Positions 60,326 to 64,000 of a DNA stretch of 64,000 nt are shown here, one piece after another (the first letter of the stretch is position 1; every line of letters starts with the position of its first letter). The position numbers were made by a program, and so were the translations under genes. Source of the DNA: CAWDMW01 sp963803575 (GTDB lineage: Bacteria > Pseudomonadota > Alphaproteobacteria > Rickettsiales > UBA998); NCBI GenBank assembly GCA_963803575.1, contig CAWDMW010000001.1, positions 62,001 to 126,000 of the forward strand. The letters run 5' to 3'. The notes below the pieces were generated by a model that was not told where the DNA came from, searched no databases, and worked only from the letters and a program-made list of their open reading frames with translations.

Positions 60326-62497
60326 ATGAGTAATACCAATGTTCCAGCTAAGTTAGGCTCTCCCGCTTTCAATGGCGTGAATGCGCGGAATCTGCTTAAT
60401 AAAGTCACTGGACGCAGCGATATTTTCTTTGCACTGGGCATTGTTGGCATCATCATGGTGCTGCTGGTGCCAGTGCCATCCATGTTTCTGGACTTACTGC
60501 TGGGTATTTCCATTACCCTGTCTGTGCTGATTTTGATGACCGTATTGTTTGTGGAAAAACCATTGGGCTTAAGTGCGTTCCCGACCATTTTGCTCATTGC
60601 CACCATGCTGCGACTATCACTCAACATTGCCTCCACACGTCTGATTCTGGGTGAAGGCCATACAGGCACAGACGCCGCAGGTCAGGTGATTGAAGCATTC
60701 GGACATTTTGTGATGAGTGGGCAAATTGCCATTGGGGTAATCATTTTTGGTATTCTGACCATCATCAACTTTGTGGTGATCACCAAAGGTTCAGGACGTA
60801 TTGCTGAAGTCTCCGCACGATTCAGTCTGGATGCGATGCCAGGAAAACAGATGGCCATTGATGCGGATTTATCTGCCGGACTGATTGATGAAACCGAAGC
60901 CAAAACACGCCGCCGTGAACTGGAAGATGAAAGCACCTTCTTTGGTGCTATGGATGGTGCCTCCAAATTTGTACGCGGGGATGCGGTTGCCGGATTAATG
61001 ATTACCTTCATCAACTTGCTAGGTGGTGTCATTATTGGTGTCGTCAGCCGCGACCTGAGCTTTAGTGATGCAATACAAACCTACACCTTACTTACCATTG
61101 GTGATGGTCTTGTTTCCCAGATTCCTGCGCTGATCGTCTCAACCGCTGCGGGTATGTTAGTGACGAAAGCTGGTGTGGTTGGGTCATCGGAAAAAGCCGT
61201 ACTGGGTCAGTTGAATGAATTTCCTTCTGCACTTGGCTTAACTGCTTTCCTCGCATTAATGCTTGCCTTTATGCCCGGAATGCCCGCTGCTCCCTTCATT
61301 GCACTAGCCTGCATCATGGGTGGTATGGCAGCCGTACAGTTTCGTGCTCAAAAGCATGTACGTGAGGCTGTTGGAAAAGATGGTGCATCACTACCACGCA
61401 CCGCCAGCGGCCAGCCTGTCAGTGCCGCTCATAAAGACGGAGACGCCGAAGCATCGCCTGAAAATGAAATGAATGATATTTTGCAAATTGATAGTTTGCG
61501 TCTGGAATTAGGTTACGGATTGTTGCCGCTGATTAATTACCAAAAAGGCCACCGCCTGACAGAGCAGATCAAAGCATTGCGAAAACAGGTGGCACGTGAC
61601 TTAGGGTTTGTGATGCCAGCGGTGCGGATTCAGGATAATATGCAACTGCCTGCTAACCAGTATGTGATTAAAGTCAAAGAGCTGGAAAGTGCCAATGGCG
61701 GGATTCGTCCGGACATGCTGATGGTAATGGATCCGGCGGGCAATAAAATCTCCCTACCCGGCGAAGATACCACCGAGCCAACCTTTAACCTGCCCGCCAA
61801 ATGGATTACCGATCAACACCGTGAAGAAGCATTATTTCGCAATCTGACCGTCGTTGACCCGCCCACAGTCATCACCACACATTTAACCGAAGTGATTAAG
61901 CAACATCTGTCAGAGCTGCTCTCTTACGCGGAAACGCAGAAATTGTTGGATGATCTGGGGCGCGATCAGCAGAAACTGATTGCCGAGACGATTCCTTCAC
62001 AAATCAGTGTAAGCGGTGTACAGCGTGTATTGCAGCTCCTTCTGGCTGAGTTAGTGTCAATACGTGACTTACCCACTATCATGGAAGCCATTGCCGATGC
62101 CTCGCATCATACGCAAAATCCGACCATCATCACAGAACATGTACGTCACAGGCTGGCGCGGCAAATCTGCTTTAGTGTCACCAACCATGAAGGTGTGATT
62201 CCGGTCTTGTCACTGTCACCGCACTGGGAACAAATTTTTGTCGAGTCCATTTCAGGCAAAGGCGAGGACAAAATGCTGAATATGGCACCCAGCCGCATAC
62301 AGGAATTTGTGACAGGCATTGGCAACAAATATGAACAGCACATGATGAGTGGCGGTGACACACCCGTGCTACTCACCAGCAGCGTTATCCGCCCTTATGT
62401 GCGTTCCATCATGGAACGGTTCCGCTCCGGCATTATCGTCATGTCCCAAAACGAGATACATCCACGAGTGAAGATCAAAACACTGGGGCAGTTGTAA
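60326..62497 (+). CDS. flhA: Flagellar export gate protein FlhA
   Basis: FlhA is the export-gate component that delivers substrates through the inner membrane. The 723-residue protein has eight hydrophobic segments in the first about 320 residues, including MFLDLLLGISITLSVLILM and the FHIPEP signature region (SARFSLDAMPGKQMAIDADL, about 150-170). A large cytoplasmic domain with LRLELGYGLLPLINYQ and PSQISVSGVQRVLQLLLAELVSIRDL follows. Its length is usual for FlhA. It follows flbD after 11 bases and ends ten bases before a convergent gene. Confidence 0.96.
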   Translation: MSNTNVPAKLGSPAFNGVNARNLLNKVTGRSDIFFALGIVGIIMVLLVPVPSMFLDLLLGISITLSVLILMTVLFVEKPLGLSAFPTILLIATMLRLSLNIASTRLILGEGHTGTDAAGQVIEAFGHFVMSGQIAIGVIIFGILTIINFVVITKGSGRIAEVSARFSLDAMPGKQMAIDADLSAGLIDETEAKTRRRELEDESTFFGAMDGASKFVRGDAVAGLMITFINLLGGVIIGVVSRDLSFSDAIQTYTLLTIGDGLVSQIPALIVSTAAGMLVTKAGVVGSSEKAVLGQLNEFPSALGLTAFLALMLAFMPGMPAAPFIALACIMGGMAAVQFRAQKHVREAVGKDGASLPRTASGQPVSAAHKDGDAEASPENEMNDILQIDSLRLELGYGLLPLINYQKGHRLTEQIKALRKQVARDLGFVMPAVRIQDNMQLPANQYVIKVKELESANGGIRPDMLMVMDPAGNKISLPGEDTTEPTFNLPAKWITDQHREEALFRNLTVVDPPTVITTHLTEVIKQHLSELLSYAETQKLLDDLGRDQQKLIAETIPSQISVSGVQRVLQLLLAELVSIRDLPTIMEAIADASHHTQNPTIITEHVRHRLARQICFSVTNHEGVIPVLSLSPHWEQIFVESISGKGEDKMLNMAPSRIQEFVTGIGNKYEQHMMSGGDTPVLLTSSVIRPYVRSIMERFRSGIIVMSQNEIHPRVKIKTLGQL

Positions 62498-62506
62498 AAA
62501 CTGCGT

Positions 62507-62791
62507 TTACTCCTTCACCACATGCGCTGGTACAATCTGACCATCTTTGATGTGGGCAGGCACGTAGCGTCCTGATGTTTCCTCTATTGGCTGCATCAGC
62601 CCCCATGCGATAAAACATATAATTAAGGTGGCCAGCGTGCAAATGCAGGTAAATAACCATGCTTTGCGCTGGACATGTAGCGACACTTCTTCCCCCTGTT
62701 TCAGACGGTAGTTAATGTATTTTTTCCATGCGTAGTAAAGCGTGAGTGGCACAAGCACTGGCCATAATTTAAGAATAAGGATGCGTATCAT
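62507..62791 (-). CDS. DUF6111 family membrane protein
   Basis: The ATG at 62791 gives 94 residues (MIRILILKLWPVLVPLTLYYAWKK). There are two hydrophobic segments (about 3-18 and 45-65). The C-terminal pattern GRYVPAHIKDGQIVPAHVV resembles the (V/Y)PxxxxDGxIVPxxx ending of the small alphaproteobacterial DUF6111 proteins. Function unknown. It is convergent with flhA. An upstream ATG at 62824 would add 11 residues. Confidence 0.75.
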   Translation of the reverse strand: MIRILILKLWPVLVPLTLYYAWKKYINYRLKQGEEVSLHVQRKAWLFTCICTLATLIICFIAWGLMQPIEETSGRYVPAHIKDGQIVPAHVVKE

Positions 62792-62912
62792 ACCATGCAC
62801 TGTAGCGTAAAGAAGCATAAGCACGAATAAAAAAGAGAATAACGGAGAATATCCTTACCGTTTTCCTGCATTTTTCTTGCATTTTACGGCATATCCTCAC
62901 ATACCAGCTATC

Positions 62913-63803
62913 ATGCCCCACCTGCCCCAACGCTTTTATGGCATTGCCTTTTATATCACGGCTATGCTGTCCTTTTCAGCGATGAATGTAACCATACGTT
63001 CTATGGCGGGCATCATCGACCCATTACAAATGGTATTTTGTCGTAACGTTATCAGCTTTTTCCTGTTGCTGCCATTTGTGTTGCGCCATGGTGTATCGCA
63101 GCTAAAGACCACGCGCCCGGTGCGTCATTTTTTACGCTCCTTTATTGGCCTGATTGCGATGGAGACATGGTTTATCGGACTTATGAGCCTACCCGTCAAC
63201 AGCGCCACGGCACTCAGTTTCACTGCCCCATTATTCAGCACGCTGTTTGCCGTTATCTTTCTCAAAGAGCGTATTGGCTGGATGCGTGTGGGAGCATTGG
63301 CAATAGGCTTTGGCGGAGTATTGATTATCGCCAACCCCACCGCTGATGATGCGTGGAACATGTATGCATTAATGGTGCTTGGTTCCACCGCTGGCATGGC
63401 TATTGCTGGAATTTTGGTGAAAACACTCACCACCACAGAACCAAGCTGGCGCATTGTTTTTTACATGGCACTCATCATGAGTCTGCTGTCGTTTCCTCCA
63501 GCACTCAGCGTGTGGGAATCCATCAGTACAGAGAGCATGATCTATCTGGTTATGATTGCTATTTTCTCTACCATTGCACAATACGCACTCGCGCAAGCAT
63601 TGCGTCATGAAATGATTGTGGTGCTGGCGCCTTTTGAATTTACACGACTAGTGTTTACTGCTGCCATCGCGTGGGTAATTCTTTCTGAACCACTTGGACT
63701 GAATACTGTGCTTGGCAGTACTGTCATTGTAGGAAGCGCGGTGTTTATTGCATGGCGTGAAAGAGTGAAGAATAAACGCATATTAGCATCCGAGGTTGCA
63801 TGA
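62913..63803 (+). CDS. EamA-type drug/metabolite transporter
   Basis: The ATG at 62913 (296 residues) is preferred to a TTG at 62877. Ten hydrophobic helices form two EamA repeats, each of about 130 residues: FYGIAFYITAMLSFSAMNVTIRS opens repeat 1, and MYALMVLGSTAGMAIAGILV opens repeat 2. PVNSATALSFTAPLFSTLFAVIFLKERIG is characteristic of the family. Substrate unknown; family members export amino acids, nucleotides or metabolites. Its stop overlaps the start of the ABC permease by four bases (ATGA). Confidence 0.88.
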   Translation: MPHLPQRFYGIAFYITAMLSFSAMNVTIRSMAGIIDPLQMVFCRNVISFFLLLPFVLRHGVSQLKTTRPVRHFLRSFIGLIAMETWFIGLMSLPVNSATALSFTAPLFSTLFAVIFLKERIGWMRVGALAIGFGGVLIIANPTADDAWNMYALMVLGSTAGMAIAGILVKTLTTTEPSWRIVFYMALIMSLLSFPPALSVWESISTESMIYLVMIAIFSTIAQYALAQALRHEMIVVLAPFEFTRLVFTAAIAWVILSEPLGLNTVLGSTVIVGSAVFIAWRERVKNKRILASEVA

Positions 63804-64000
63804 AACGAGACTCTGCCTCACCTTTGAGCTTCATTAAGCAAATGCAACAACATCGCAGTCTGCTGCTGCAAATGATACAACGCGATATTACCTCGCGTTA
63901 CCGAGGATCAGCACTTGGGCTGGTATGGTCGTTCATCACGCCGTTGCTGATGCTGGCGGTCTATAGCTTCATGTTTGGTGTTGTCTTTAACGCACGTTTT
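63800..64000 (+). CDS. ABC-2 type polysaccharide export permease (partial, N-terminus)
   Basis: The ATG at 63800 overlaps the end of the EamA gene. The 67 residues to the window edge read MKRDSASPLSFIKQMQQHRS, then the QRDITSRYRGSALGLVWSF motif and a hydrophobic helix starting ITPLLMLAVYSFMFGVVF. The RDIxxRYRGSxLGxxW motif is a hallmark of KpsM/Wzm permeases that export capsule or O-antigen. The ATPase partner and glycosyltransferases would be expected beyond the edge. The family call is solid; the gene is cut off. Confidence 0.85.
   Translation, partial: MKRDSASPLSFIKQMQQHRSLLLQMIQRDITSRYRGSALGLVWSFITPLLMLAVYSFMFGVVFNARF

Noticed and set aside
1..64000. tRNA, rRNA, CRISPR, transposase or prophage genes
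   Set aside because: No T-arm consensus, no regularly spaced direct repeats and no transposase or integrase motifs were seen on reading; very short or degenerate cases could be missed by eye.

Overview
The window comes from the chromosome of a flagellated alphaproteobacterium of moderate-to-low GC. This is inferred from gene content and order. Alphaproteobacterial signatures are fused ispDF, ntrY-ntrX-trkA, the division-site ATPase mipZ, dnaX-ybaB-recR, purL-bolA, tatB-tatC, a DUF6111 protein and a fliF-fliG-fliH-fliN-flbD-flhA block. The biosynthetic content (ilvD, purL, asd, alr, murA, nadE, ribH, ispDF) argues against a strongly reduced parasite. No rRNA, tRNA, CRISPR array, transposase or prophage gene was recognised. 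The species was not identified.

Layout. 1-5.6 kb: the end of an outer-membrane beta-barrel gene, mnmA, a DUF2177 membrane protein, then a minus-strand run (lipoprotein, pgpA, ispDF, rpsD, a glycine-rich protein). 5.7-9.4 kb: trmJ diverges from infA, acpP, fabF and mltG. 9.4-17.2 kb: an SH3 protein, trkA, ntrX and ntrY on the minus strand, then alr and asd. 17.3-21.1 kb: an orphan gene, lolA, recR, ybaB and dnaX. 21.3-26.5 kb: an unknown protein, an EAL protein, tlyA and three tandem prepilin-like genes. 26.5-33.5 kb: rnd, a SulP transporter, ribH-dcd-murA, a fourth prepilin of another subfamily, a GNAT protein and a tiny Cys/His-rich secreted protein. 33.5-39.9 kb: a seven-gene operon (flavin amine oxidase, DUF1365, cyclopropane synthase, chalcone-isomerase-like, MFS, DUF3833 lipoprotein, SDR). 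39.9-40.4 kb: a compact orphan gene with its own promoter, two dyads and a terminator. 40.4-54.6 kb: ilvD, mipZ, an orphan, purL, bolA, an acidic small protein, tatB, tatC, trpS, a surface-antigen-like protein, uvrC, a YqaA protein, nadE and clpX. 54.9-62.5 kb: flagellar block. 62.5-64 kb: DUF6111, an EamA transporter and the start of a polysaccharide ABC exporter.

How the parts work together. The flagellar block encodes the MS ring, switch, export-ATPase regulator, export gate and an enhancer-binding regulator. The seven-gene operon looks like a membrane-lipid modification module of the kind linked to the singlet-oxygen sigma-E/ChrR response. NtrY-NtrX with TrkA forms an envelope/redox and potassium cluster.

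The least expected signals are regulatory. An inverted repeat TGTCACA-N14-TGTGACA sits exactly two bases before the start codon of two unrelated genes (DUF2177 and ntrY). At ntrY it would make up almost the whole 5' leader. A near-consensus promoter framed by two perfect dyads drives an orphan gene at 39.98 kb. The three tandem LPCP/ISHG pseudopilins, with no assembly machinery nearby, are the most distinctive protein-coding signal.
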